Part shown: positions 45,043 to 55,614 of the stretch, one piece after another | How positions within the stretch are numbered: position 1 is the first letter of the stretch | How the letters are laid out: each line of letters starts with the position of its first letter | From: Amblyomma americanum | Taxonomy: Eukaryota; Arthropoda; Arachnida; Ixodida; Ixodidae | Assembly (NCBI RefSeq): GCF_052857255.1 | Contig: NC_135507.1 | Span: forward strand, 79,280,850 to 79,344,849 | Reading direction: 5' to 3' | Length of the DNA stretch: 64,000 bases | Position numbers and translations under genes: made by a program | Notes under the pieces: model-generated | Told to the model about the DNA's origin: nothing | The model's input: only the letters and a program-made list of their open reading frames with translations | Databases searched by the model: none

Positions 45043-47449
45043 CTTGTTAATTATAATTAATTATGATCTTGCCTAATTTAGTATGTCATGCTTGGCCAAT
45101 GCAATATGCATCGCAATATTGCGTTCAAGTGTACCAGAACCGATATTACAAGGCTCTGACCTATATATCTGCTCAGGCTTCATTTCTGACGACATTTCAC
45201 GCTTTGGAAGTGAGAAAACAAAAGTCAGGAGGCCGTGGTCAACTTGTAACAAAAATGGAGCCTTAATTATGATAGACTATTCTTGGGTTGGCACTTTATC
45301 TCGTGAAGTGGCCGGCACTCGGTGACGCTAGGCGACTTCCAAAGCCAAGCCCGCCAGCTGTTTTTGCGCAGCTGACTAGGAGCTGCACAATGCGACCTCC
45401 TATCTCTCGAGGTCAGTGAGTAGGCACTCAGTGATTGAAAATGCTTATTATGGATTTTAGTTACGGCGACTGGTCGGAACCTTAGCCCAGGGATCCGATA
45501 GGTTCGGCTGCCGTCTTGACCCCACACATCAGCCGTATTTGAATCCCGGGGTTCTTACGTTGTTCAATTTGTTACCCTGTCTAGTGCCGGATTTTTTTGG
45601 CATTCCCATACCAAGTGGTAAAGGAAGACAATCTTTCCACCGGATATGCAGTGTCAGTCTATGTCGTCTGTGGTACATACAAGCTAGTTTAGCTGGCCTT
45701 GTTTTGTTCCTTGGCTCTTGGTGAGCGAGGGGTCTAGTAGAGAGTACCCCCTTCTAATTAATCTGTGATGCTGGAGAGCATCACTGTACCCTATCAGTGA
45801 ACGCTATCATTGATCCTATCACTGGTTCATATGTGGTATCATTAGAACGTGTCCGGAGAAGTAAGGCGCCAGCTGCGGCCTTGAGCACCTTCCTTCCCTC
45901 CGTCTGTCGTTTCCGGGAAGTCATGATAATGAATAGCGCGTCAGTGTCCTGAGTTCTTAAAGGACGCTGAAAGCGTGTATGCACAGGAGTCATCTGGTTC
46001 TCTGGAGTCTGCATGCACACTTTTGTGCTTAGCCAGATAATGAATCAGGAGGACATATATAGCTTTCTGCGGACTCCGAGAAGCGCCTTCTAATAGACAC
46101 GAGTTCAGTTTCTGACATAGCTTATATTCGGCATTCTCTTCAGCATATAGCGTAGCCAAGATTATAAGGGCTCGAAGATAATGTTCGAACTTAAGCTCAA
46201 TGGCGGTAAGATAGAGAAGCTCTGACGGTTATAGAATTATGAAGATTTCAGCTTCTTGGCGTCGGCCTCAAAAGAAAATTTATGCAGACAAGAGTCTTCA
46301 ATCTATCAAAAAGCTTCACAGCGTGCATAGAGTGGTAGAGCACAAGGAAACTCTGCATAATGCATATATTTCGCTGCTTACATTGGTATGGAATACATTG
46401 GCTTTGTCATCGTCATTATATGAAGCCTAAAACGACAAAATCATTTCTTTACATCACCAGCCGTTCACCCGCACAGATCATGCTGCGTCTTTCTAGTTTG
46501 TGCCGTTGATACGGCACTGAGAACTGTGAGCAGCATGCATAAACAGGCAGGACACACACTAGTCTTGTACATACGACACATATATCGCATCGTTCATTGG
46601 TTCAGTATACATTGGATTTGTCGCTTTGATTCGATTAAGCTTAAAATGGGATATTCTACTGTCGCCCGTTCACACAGACCGCACTATTTGTGACACACGT
46701 AACTGTTATTACTTTTACACTTGCAGCAGTGATGACAATATTCTGCCTAAACTTGTACAAACTAAGAGGAAAGGTTCTAAGCAATGCAAACCAGATGCAG
46801 CACCGCCACCACCTGTCCCTTTTCAATCCGCTACTCAAAAGCACAGTTCTGGAAATGAATGCGGGATGACTGAGCACTCCCCACCCTCTACTCATGAGTT
46901 CACGTCAGTGCAGAACTGGCCGTCTCTGCGCTACACGGCAAAATGCAAAACACCGGAGACCGCTTGAAACGTAATTAGGGCATCTATTTTCAAGAAAATT
47001 GTGCCTGATAAGGCGTTATCTGACAACTGAAAAAATGATAAGGGCCATGGTGTTTTGTGGGCGCTATATACATCATTTTCTTTCCTGGTTAGAACGAGGA
47101 GGCGCATACTGGCCGTGAAAATCATAAAAAAATTCTCGACATTGTGCACGTTTGATCCAGATCTTAAGAGTTCAACGAAGAGAAACCTGGCCAACCCGGG
47201 CAACAAAGTGAAAAATAAGGGTGGGCATTTGATATCCACTCGAGCTTCGGTGGTTGGTGTATACTAACGCAGACGCAATCAGAAAATACAGCCCAGAAGA
47301 GATAATATAAAATGCCATCAAAGAGGTGGGCATTATCGCAGGGGCATTCGTCGCAAAATAAGATACGTTCACAAAAGCTTCTTCCAAATCAGGGACTACA
47401 GTTTCGTGTAGACGATGAGCTGATGGCGTGATTCTTTTGCGTCTCCACC
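45043..47449. other. No gene recognised
   Basis: About 2.4 kb of mixed composition. Frames up to 113 codons (for example 46626-46967, plus) lack motifs and splice support. No shared repeats seen. Confidence 0.3.
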
Positions 47450-47880
47450 TAGAACGCGCCCGTGACCATCTCCGTAGCGCGCTCTTCTTCCGGAGACGCC
47501 TCGTGCTTCACGTCGTCGGTCTCCTTGAATACTTCGTCAGCTCCTCCAAGGCCAGAAGCACCCGCCTGCCGCGTGTCCGAGCACGGGTGTTCCTGGCGCT
47601 CTTCGGCAAGATTGGCGCCGTTTTTCTTCCTGCTCTTGCGCCTGTCTTTCACCAGAACTTGGCCACGCAAAGCCAACGGAGGCAGGACGCCTCTCGCAGC
47701 AACGACGCCCGGATGTTCATTGCCTGGGCTTTGCGATTCGGACTCGCCCTTGGCTATATCGAAGACTTCGGCTGCACTTTCTTCATGCGGTTCGTTGTCT
47801 TGGTTCGCTGCGATCACCGACGCGGGCTGCTCTGTGCACTTCCGGTCGTTGGTACAGGAGCACTGACGGCCGTGGATTGA
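47450..47880 (-). CDS. Hypothetical acidic/basic open frame, possible exon
   Basis: The minus strand is open for over 140 codons, ending in a TAG at 47449-47451 (…ERATEMVTGAF). It includes CSCTNDRKCTEQPASVIAAN, DNEPHEESAAEVFDIAKGES, LVKDRRKSRKKNGANLAEER and ASGLGGADEVFKETDDVKHE. High Glu/Lys/Arg/Asp content with few hydrophobics resembles a disordered cytoplasmic region rather than chance translation. The same interval is open on the plus strand because it is GC-rich, so coding status is uncertain. It lies 60 bases from the SINE dimer at 47940 and on the same strand as the candidate membrane-protein exons at 37 and 33 kb; a link is possible, but splice phase could not be shown. Confidence 0.3.
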
Positions 47881-47939
47881 CCTACGGCTGAGTCGTCCTT
47901 GTCGAGTGTAGATGCACCGCAGTCAAGACCAAAGAATAA

Positions 47940-48480
47940 TAATAATAATTGGTTTTGTGGAAAGGAAAACGGCGCAGTATCAGTCTCGTGTATAGTTGGA
48001 CACCTGAACAGCGCCGTAAGAGAAGGGATAAAGGAGGGAGTGAAAGAAGAAAGGAAGAAAGAGGTGCCGTAGTGGAGGGCTCCGGATTAATTTCTAAGCG
48101 GGCTCCGGATTAATTTCTAAGCCTTCAGTCGGGTTTTCAGGTACGTGGATGTGGTCAGAAAGACATGACAGGTTGGTGGTGGAAATTGGTTTTTTAGGAA
48201 AGGAAATTGCGCAGCATCTGTCTCACTGCTCGGCGGACAACTGAAACGCGCCGTAAGAGAAGGGATAAAGCAAGGACTGAGAGGAAAGGAAGAGGTGCCA
48301 CAGTGGAAGGGTCCCGACTAATTTCGACCACCTGGGGATCTTTAACATGCACTGACATCGCACAGCACACGGGCGCATTAGCGTTTTTCCTGCATTAAGA
48401 CGTAGCAGCCGCGGTCGGATTCGAACCCGAGAACTCGGGATCAGTAGCCGAGCGCTCGAACCACTGAGCCACCACGGCGG
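47940..48480 (-). mobile_element. Tandem-dimer SINE family B with 18-bp target duplication
   Basis: Two family-B units in the same orientation. The right unit (about 48123-48480) has the tRNA-like head: ACCACGGCGGGTC-side A-box region and GGTTCGAATCCG-like B-box near 48415-48430. The left unit (47940-48099) is 5'-truncated and carries the ATT tail. A 23-bp block beginning GGGCTCCGGATTAATTTC is repeated directly at the junction (48077-48099 and 48100-48122). The pair is bounded by GTCAAGACCAAAGAATAA (47922-47939) and GTCAAGGCCAAAGAATAA (48481-48498), one mismatch in 18. So the dimer inserted as one unit, or one SINE entered the other. Confidence 0.9.
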
Positions 48481-48507
48481 GTCAAGGCCAAAGAATAAAA
48501 CATATTT

Positions 48508-48795
48508 TCAGGCTTCAGCGTCATCCGTCAAGATCACGTGGCTCGGTGCGTCGCTGAGAAACCCTGGAACTCCCTGACGTCCTCCATTCACGTGCTCCAT
48601 CACAGCAGCGGTGGTGGCCACCTCCCGTGACGGCAGCAGTGCTGACTCGGGCCCTGGCCCAATTTTCTCTGGTCCGTGGCCTGCAGGAACATCGGTAACA
48701 TGGCTAGAGCCGGAGCTTTCTTCCTGTTTGAGACCTCCTTGCCAGTGCTGCATCTGCATCCCTCCGCCAGCTTGACATTCTAGAAGAATTGACAT
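48508..48795 (-). CDS. Hypothetical open frame, possible exon
   Basis: Minus-strand frame of 95 codons ending in TGA, including LKQEESSGSSHVTDVPAGHG, PEKIGPGPESALLPSREVAT and GVPGFLSDAPSHVILTDDAE. Low-complexity acidic and proline-rich, like a disordered tail. It stops 10 bases before the right target duplication of the SINE dimer, so before that insertion it lay close to the frame at 47450-47880. No start or splice site is convincing and no family is recognised. Confidence 0.27.
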   Translation of the reverse strand: MSILLECQAGGGMQMQHWQGGLKQEESSGSSHVTDVPAGHGPEKIGPGPESALLPSREVATTAAVMEHVNGGRQGVPGFLSDAPSHVILTDDAEA

Positions 48796-48984
48796 TCTAG
48801 TTGGAGCAATTTGTCTTCACTGCATACGGCCTCCACATTGATTGCAAGTAACGAACTGGAAGATTTCTTAAAGATTGGCTGCTATGGCGCAAATGAAATC
48901 TGAAAATTTGGTTAATATATGAACTAATTAAAAGATGAGAGCAGACCACATATACGAATGTATTGCACAGAAGTAAAAAAATCA

Positions 48985-49235
48985 CCCGGCGCGGTTGCTT
49001 AGCGGCTATACGTTCGCTTGCTGAGCTGAATAGCACGTGGTCTCGGCTGCGGCGTCGGCGTTTCCGCAGAGGTGAACTGCAAAAGATGCCTCTTTGCTGA
49101 ACAATGTCAGCCGATGCTAAAGAGCACCAGGCGGTCGAAATTATTTCGGAGCGCTCAATTGCGCACTTTCTTGTACCTTCCTTATTTCACTCCCTCTGTC
49201 TTCTCGACGTGATTGAGGTGTCCACCGTGAAACGA
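48985..49235 (+). mobile_element. SINE family B, degenerate copy
   Basis: Shows GGCGCGGTTGCTTAGCGGCT (A-box-like), a GGTCTCGGCTGCGG region in place of the B-box, then ATGTCAGCCGATGCTAAAGA, GCGGTCGAAATTATTTCGGA and CACTCCCTCTGTC...GTGTCCACCGTG, the family-B order with heavy divergence. Old copy. Confidence 0.6.
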
Positions 49236-50480
49236 CAGCACAAGCAAAGTCAACAAGAAGGCGGGAGCCTGACGGGGCTTAGCCAATGTTTCGACAAGAG
49301 GACTTGTCTTCGTCTGGGAGCCCTCTCTCTACTATAGACTTCTGCCCTCTCTACTATGGACACCACACAGCTACAGCGGCTTTCCTTTCTTCAGAAGAAA
49401 TTACATTCTTCGTTGAAGGCTAGTGAGCACACGGTGGTCGCCTGTTCTGTTCTGTTGTTGCCAGGAAAAATGAAAAGGAAAGTGCACAGGCCTGCCCACT
49501 GGCTCAAGCTGAGCCACAATCGCTGCCACGTGCAGAAAGTCTCCTGGCCGCGTCTGAAGAGGTGTACGTGGTCGGCAATAAAATGTTCTCTCGTGCCCAC
49601 CAGGGGCACTGCAAATTTTTCCTGGGCTTTTCACTGCATGTTCCGTATGGGTTGGCCGTCGTCTGCTGCCCGTGACCGCAGAGTAATCTATTATTTAAGG
49701 AGAGATTAAAAATAGCGAATAGAAATAGAAGAAGAGGTGCTTTCACAGCGAAAACAGGGACACGCGGTGGCTGAAAAGGGCTTAGAGCACGCAGGGAAGA
49801 GAAGGAAAAAATGAAGTTACTTCGACCACAAAACAAAATTCGCAAAAGCGAGGATGTAAATCCAAACAAAAAAAAAAAAGTATTGCACAATTTCGGTGCT
49901 TAAAGGAACGAGCTTCACACACGAATTATTACTGTAGACGCGGTGACCTCCATTTTTATGCCACACATGAACTACCATACACAGTTTACGGGGATTGCAG
50001 TGGCTGCAGCTAACACCGCTGCGCCACTTCAAAAGGGCATTTAGCAACAAGCGACATCTCCAGAATGGGCGCTTTATTATACATTACACCCATTCAAAAT
50101 ATAGTGTTTTAATCAATAAGCAGTTAAATGAAACAGCATCAAGGATCACTTTCAGAGCTTGCTCGGGTGCATGTACTTCTAATGTGTCATTTTAAATACA
50201 CAAAGCAGCTCTTCCCACACTTTGGACGAAATGAGCTCGACACGCAGTAATGAGCGGCGAATAACACATAAAACGCCGATTACGTACAAGCGGAATGACA
50301 GAATTGCTCGAGCCGTCACAGAAATAAAAAAACTAATGCTTAACATAGAAAAAAAAAGACTCCGGCTCGATTAGAAGCGTATGCCACGAAAATTCATCCA
50401 GTGCATGCTATTCATACGAGCTTCGCGTGCGTCCCTGGGGATCCTTTAAAAAAAGAGTGCCCTTTGTAACAATTGAATGG
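49236..50480. other. No gene recognised
   Basis: About 1.25 kb. Open frames on both strands near 49356-49709 overlap each other and lack motifs. Nothing supportable. Confidence 0.3.
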
Positions 50481-50919
50481 GACACTTAAGGTTCGCTTTA
50501 AGAGTATGTCGCGATAGCTTAAGGGGTTATTGTTCATATATGCAAGCTTGGTCATTCTCTACTTAACGTTCATAGATTACTGGGAGTCATCACTCCTCTC
50601 CTGGCGTAGTGGCGTGTTGGTGCAGAGATTACGCGGTGCGCCACTGCTGTCACCGATGGGGCTTGTGCGACCCCGGCCGTTCTTCTCGAGTAGCCAGTCG
50701 CGTCCAATCATGAATTTGACTGCCGCCTGCCACGGTGCGCAGTTCGCTCGCAATTGGGTGGACAGGCTGCGATGACGCCACAAGGTCACGTGACCAAAGT
50801 GGCCAACCTTCCTCCTAGGTTGCTTCTCTCAAAACTTTTCGTCAATTTTTTGCTCGCGGTCAACGATGCAGACGACGGATTTTCTACGACACAAGCTGCT
50901 TAACACTGTCACGTTAAAA
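50481..50919 (+). mobile_element. tRNA-derived SINE family C
   Basis: Plus-strand copy: GGGACACTTAAGGTTCGC head, GTAGTGGCGTGTTGGTGCAG, GTCCAATCATGAATTTGAC, GCGATGACGCCACAAGGTCA, CGTGACCAAAGTGGCC and a 3' end TTAACACTGTCACGTTAAA. It aligns with the copies at 30296 and 34692 throughout. Confidence 0.78.
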
Positions 50920-51287
50920 TTTCCTAGCGCTGTGCGGCATGAATGCGAGTTAAATAACCCCAGGTGGGGCATACACTCTAAACAGGAACACGCCTATATT
51001 GGAGTAAAAAGCAGGTAAGCTAGTCCTCTATCGCACTCCCATTGCGGGATTGCAAGAGGGCAGTTAAATAATCCCAGAGTCTTTTTTTGATGTCCTTATA
51101 TTCCGACCTTGAGAGTCCTTGAAGACGGATTTGTTGAGAACTGTGTGGAAGTGTTTTGACGTTATTTTGAAGCTGTTGCCTTTTTAAAACATCGCAATTA
51201 TTTCGTGCGGCCACAGCGAACGCATTCCAACAGGCCTTCAAACCGCTGCACTTTTCCTGAATGGCACAAGCTTTTCTTGGAGTCCCA

Positions 51288-51319
<32 letters not shown>

Positions 51320-51371
51320 CGTGCATGCGTGTGCGTGTGTTTGTGTGTGTGTGTGCGCTCGCGCGCGCGTG

Positions 51372-51403
<32 letters not shown>

Positions 51404-51945
51404 CGGTTCAGATCCCACCGGCCGCACGGCTGCTTTTTCTGCTGCTTTATAATCAATTTACTTTAAGTGACAGATTCATGGATGTATAATTCTCCCACCG
51501 TTCAGCGCTACAAATTATAAAATAGAAACATTCGCTTATGATTTCGATGACTGTTGGTTTCTTTCATGTTTTTCATACGAGCCCCTCCTTTCCCTTTGTT
51601 TTTATATATGCATGTATATATATATATATGCGTGTGTGTGTGTGAGTATGTGTGTATATGTGGGTTAAATAATTATATACAGTCCTACCTATACAGCATA
51701 TTTAACATTTCAGTCGGAATATATCGATTCCCACTTTTAAGAGCGTTACCTCATACTCATCATGTTTGCTACCACTTGCCTTCGGCGTGAAATTTTCTAA
51801 GATCGAGGAATTAAAGATGACGCCTATGTTCGGGTGCCAATGATGACGTCAATACCCAATGTGGCGGACAGGTGTGAAACCACGTGATTATGGCGTCGTA
51901 TTGAAATATCTCCGGTGGCAGAGTTTTGGAGTCTCAAATCGAAGA
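50920..51945. other. Simple-repeat-rich stretch, no gene
   Basis: Contains TACACTCTAAAC near 50972, resembling the edge of the repeat at 1494, then a TG microsatellite and, at 51610-51660, short TA and TG runs. No coding region. Confidence 0.4.
51288..51405. repeat. Interrupted TG/GT dinucleotide microsatellite
   Basis: Long runs of GT broken by GCGTGCGTGCATGCG and GCTCGCGCGCGC islands. The open frames across it encode only His-Thr or Cys-Val repeats and are artefacts. Confidence 0.92.
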
Positions 51946-54259
51946 TGGTGGTGGTGGTGGTGGTAGTGGTTTTCTTAAAAATAATAGTAAAAAGGAAGGA
52001 AAAGATTTTTGCTAGCCCCGGCATCTGCCATCGATACTGAAGCACCTGAGCTGGGGCAGCGGAAATAAAGGACAGCAGGCAGAATGGAGAAATGAAATGA
52101 AAGTGGTGAGGGGACAGGAATAGAGGAGAGGGGGAGAAGTAATATGTACAAACTATTTACACAATAAGAAATGTGTCCAGGTTGTGCGCGTGATTAGTTC
52201 ATTTTAGAGGAATTAAATCACACACGCGCACAGCAGTGTGTTGGTTACAACTGGAGTGTTGCGTCCAGTTATTAATCGTTCAAGGTAGAACTCGCGGAGC
52301 GTTCGGTCACTGCGTGTAACTACCTGAGGGAGAACAGACGGGACGTCAAGCCCGTGTGTTCGAGGAATGCACAGAAGCTCACCAAAGTTCGCTCACGAGT
52401 GCGCGCACTGCACTGCGGCCACAAAAGCGTCTTTATGGAGTCTGGTAGTATGCCCTGCGCCCTATAGGCCGCGAGCATATTGCGACAAGCATCGGCGAAC
52501 GCGGAGTAACGAAGGAGCAGATGTTCTAGTGTTTCCACTGCACCGCATCCGTCACACACATCACTCGTCGCGATTCCGTGACGCACCCGTCGTTCCCCGG
52601 GCCACACGCACGCGCGGTGGATCATTGCACGTTGTGACCGTGTAAGTGCGCGACAGCCGGTGACACTGTCGATGCGCTCACCTCCCGCGATGCGTGGGTC
52701 GGGGTGCTGCTTTCGGAGATGGTCGTGGATGGCCGCACGCACGTTCTCCAGCGCAAGGGGCAGATCGCTGGCAGGTAGTTGGTGTGCAGCGGTCGCGAGG
52801 TCGTCAGTTTCTTCGTTGCCGGCGATGCCGCAGTGACCGGGCACCCACTGTGCACGCACGGCACAACCTCTCTGCGCGAGGCGCTCGATGCGCGAGCGAA
52901 TTTCCCGCACTAGTGGGGTACCGCGGCCGTTAGATTGCAGGCGGCTGAGGGCGGCGCGGGAGTCGCACAGCAGAGCACTCCTTGGCGGCGGAGGGCCGAG
53001 GGTGAGCAGTGGTCCAGCCCGAGCCGGATCCCCATCAACTCCGCCGTGGTGGAGGAGCCCAGGAAGGCTGCGTGTTGCTGGCTGTGCAGTCGCCGGGCGG
53101 GGATGGTGGCCGCCGCAGCAAGGGAGCAGCTGTCGCGGGCCACTGAGCCGTCGGTGTACACGAGGAGATGGTCCTGGAGCTCTTCGTGTATGACGGCTCT
53201 GGCCAGCTGCTGCACAGCACAAAGGGGTGTGCTCCGCTTTCCCGTGATGCCGACGATCTCTCGCTGTACCTCCGAGGCAGCAGGCCAGGGCGCGCCGGAG
53301 CCGTAGGGGGGTGGGCCTTGGGTCAATGGCTCATACTCGAGCAGCGCCGCGCCCATTCGTGAGCTCGGGAGCGAGCGCATACGCTGCAGCTGCGAGCCGC
53401 CGTCCGGTGCGCGGTGAAGCCGGTCGATGTGATTCAGTACCCTGCGCGCTGCTTGGAGCTCAAGGGGCCACGCTCCTGCCTCGGCCAACGTTGCGGCGCA
53501 CTGCGAGTTTTTGGGCAGGCCTAGGCACACGCGCAGGGACTTGCGGTGCTGAAGCTCGAGCTTCTTCCAGCACGGCTTGCGCACCGTGACGAGCGGCAGC
53601 GCATAGAGCACCGCACCCAATGCTGCGGCATTGTGTAGACGCAGCGCGGCTTGCTGGGAGATGCCCTGGCCTCGAGCGGTGAGCTTGTGCACGGCGGCGG
53701 TGATCCTCTTCATCAGCAGACAGGCCTTGGTCGCCGCGGGGCGGAAGGAAAGGCGCCAGTCGATGTCCAGGCCAAAGTACCGCACCGATTTACGCAAAGG
53801 AATCGCAGTACCGTCCAGTGACAGTGGCGCAAGGTGCGCGAGCGAGCGCGAAACGCAGGCCATGGCCACCGAGTTGTCCGCGCTCAGCGACAGATCAAGG
53901 CAGCGCAAGCTGGCATCGATTGCGGTGAGGGCTCCTTGAAGGCACCCCCGCACGCGGAACGCCTCGCCCGGTGGTCCCCGGCACCACAGAGCTATGTCGT
54001 TTGCATTTATGAACATGTACACTTGGTGTCGGCCGCTCGTGGGGAGGGAGGCCGCCACCACCGACATGGCCACATTAAACAGAAATGGTGATAGGACACA
54101 GCCCTGCTTCACGCCCATGTCCACCGGGCGAGGCTTGAAGAGCTTACCCCCTACTCGTACGCGCATGGTGCGCCCGCTCACACCAGCCCCCTCAAGCACC
54201 GCGAGAATTGGTGCGCGGTGAACTTTGTCAAAAGCGCCCGAGACGTCCAGTATTAGCCG
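51945..54259 (-). mobile_element. I-like LINE, 5'-truncated, with GGT/ACC-repeat tail
   Basis: On the minus strand the copy runs from the middle of the RT (about 54259), through RNase H and a C-terminal zinc-like region, into a 3' UTR (about 52319-51967: CTTTATTTCCGCTGCCCC, CTTCAGTATCGATGGC, AGATGCCGGGGCTAGC) and ends AAGAAAACCACTACCACC in an ACC repeat (GGT on the plus strand, 51946-51966). The 5' break lies exactly against a family-B SINE. Presence of RNase H downstream of the RT is typical of the I superclade. The order is confirmed by a second copy of the 3' end at about 54375-54460. Confidence 0.85.
52320..54259 (-). pseudogene. LINE ORF2: partial RT plus RNase H, inactivated
   Basis: RT segments: LILDVSGAFDKVHRAPILAV (motif A region), GVKQGCVLSPFLFNVAMSVV (QG motif) and YMFINANDIALWC, where the usual catalytic A-D-D is A-N-D, so an essential Asp is lost. 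RNase H follows: LLVYTDGSVARDS, STTAELMGIRLGLD, then after a frameshift near 53000-53010 LLCDSRAALSRLQS and WVPGHCGIAGNEETDDLAT, so the four acidic positions are recognisable. A Cys-rich CDGCGAVETLEHLLLRYSAF ends the protein. The endonuclease domain, ORF1 and the first RT motifs are absent. One frameshift and the active-site change make it non-functional. High GC sets it off from its surroundings. Confidence 0.9.
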
Positions 54260-54575
54260 AAACGCAAAAGCTCCCGTGTGTTGTGCGTTGTCATTGTACA
54301 TTAAAGAAGCCCAGGTGGTCGAAATTATACCGGAGCCCTCCACTACGACGCCTCTTTCATTTCATCTCTTTGCTTCAGTATCAGATGCCGGGTTAGCAAA
54401 ATTATTTTATTTCGTTTTTATTATTGTTTTAATGAAACCAATTACTAGTTTGTACTTCTCAGTTACTCCATTATCCCTTCTCTTACGGCGAGGTTTAGGT
54501 GTCCGCCGAGATGTGAGGAAGATACTGCGCCATTTCCTTTCCCCGAAGACCAATTTTCATTCATTATTTCAATAG
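54260..54575 (+). mobile_element. SINE family B interrupted by a LINE 3'-end segment
   Basis: Family-B blocks GCTCCCGTGTGTTGTGCG, CATTAAAGAAGCCCAGG, GGTCGAAATTATACCGGAG and CCCTCCACTACGACGCC are followed at about 54355-54460 by a stretch matching the 3' UTR of the LINE at 51945 (CTTCAGTATC, AGATGCCGGGTTAGC, GAAACCAATTACTAG). Family B then resumes with CCCTTCTCTTACGGCGAG, GTGTCCGCCGAGATG and CTGCGCCATTTCC. No clear duplication flanks the inserted part, so a template switch or a 5'-truncated LINE insertion are both possible. Confidence 0.7.
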
Positions 54576-54576
54576 A

Positions 54577-54939
54577 GGCCTCAGTCGCGTTTTCAGGTAC
54601 GTGGATGTGGTGAGAAAGAGATGGCAGGTTGGTGGTGGAAACTGTTTTTTTTAGGAAAGAAAATTGCGCAGTATCTGTCTCACATCTCGGTGGACAACTG
54701 AACCGCGCCGTAAAGGAAGGGATAAAGCAGAGACTGAGAGGAAAGGAAGAGGTGCCACAGAGGAAGGCTCCCGAGTAATTTCGTCCACCTGGGGATCATT
54801 AACTTGTACTGACATCTCACAGCTCACGAGCGCCCTTGAGTTTCGCCAGCATCCAGACGTGGCCGCCGCGGTCTGGTTCGAACCCGGTAACTCCGAATCA
54901 GTAGCCGAGCGCGCTAACCACTGGGCCACTACGGCGGGT
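54577..54939 (-). mobile_element. SINE family B, near full length
   Basis: On the minus strand: CCCGCCGTAGTGGCCCAG, TTAGCGCGCTCGGCTACTG, B-box GGGTTCGAACCAG, then the family core (GTGAGCTGTGAGATGTCAG, AGGTGGACGAAATTACTCG) and a 3' extension CACCACCAACCTGCCATC, CACATCCACGTACCTGAAAA. The same 60-base 3' extension is present in the right unit of the SINE dimer at 47940, defining a subfamily. It sits tail to tail with the preceding SINE. Confidence 0.88.
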
Positions 54940-55614
54940 GGTCCACTGACCCAGGAAGCCAGTCATGCGCTCTTCCTTTCTCAAAATAACCGGCGTCCAC
55001 GACGTTGTCAACGCCAACGCCAATACACATAATAAACGCCAATAGATTTTGATTGGTGTCCTGAATTAGCTGAGATAATTAGCATTCATTTTCTGAAGCG
55101 AAAGCTTTACCGGCCGTGAACTTGCGATTTTCCCGCGGCCGCACTCTGAGGAGGCACATGATGTCACAACGCGCGAATCACATATCTCGATGGACACCCG
55201 AACCGTGCCTCCTTTTCCCCTGCCCCTTTATCGGTTCGTTTACGGCGCGGTTCGGGTGTCCACGGCTACTGTGCATTGTGCGCTCGCCCCGCCATCTGGT
55301 ATGATGTCACACCGCGCTGCTTGCCGCCGCCACCATTGGGTATGACGTCACACCGCGTTCATCGTCGTTCCGCTCGCCTCCGCTCGCTTCGCCAGCTGTG
55401 TCGCATGCCTGACAACATGTCGTAGGATTGAAAAGGAGAGCTCGCGTGTGCTGCAACTACAGTTGTGGCGTCTTTAACGCACCGACAACATAGCTAGACA
55501 ACAAGACTAACCTGGACTTGCAATCAAGATTAACCAAGGCTAACCGTGCTATGCCTTAGCTTTCGCTACGTATATCCTGGCATAGCCGAGCTAAGCCACT
55601 GCCAATTTTTTTTT
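54940..55614. other. No gene; inverted SINE B scraps
   Basis: At about 55182-55212 the plus strand reads ATCTCGATGGACACCCGAAC and at about 55240-55265 ACGGCGCGGTTCGGGTGTCC, an inverted pair of family-B 3'-part fragments around a loop of about 35 bases. Just after, ATGATGTCACACCGCG and ATGACGTCACACCGCG form a direct repeat (about 55301 and 55340). No coding region. Confidence 0.5.

Noticed and set aside
46626..46967. 113-codon plus-strand frame
   Set aside because: Unremarkable composition with several Cys and Pro, no splice or start context and no recognisable family.
47428..47880. Plus-strand frame of 150 codons
   Set aside because: It is antisense to a more protein-like minus-strand frame in GC-rich sequence; the plus product is Arg/Leu-biased with no motif.
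51205..51489. Cys-Val and His-Thr repeat frames on both strands
   Set aside because: Translations of the TG dinucleotide array.
53311..53939. Several plus-strand frames of 60-100 codons
   Set aside because: They lie antisense to the GC-rich LINE ORF, which has clear RT and RNase H motifs on the minus strand; they are shadows.
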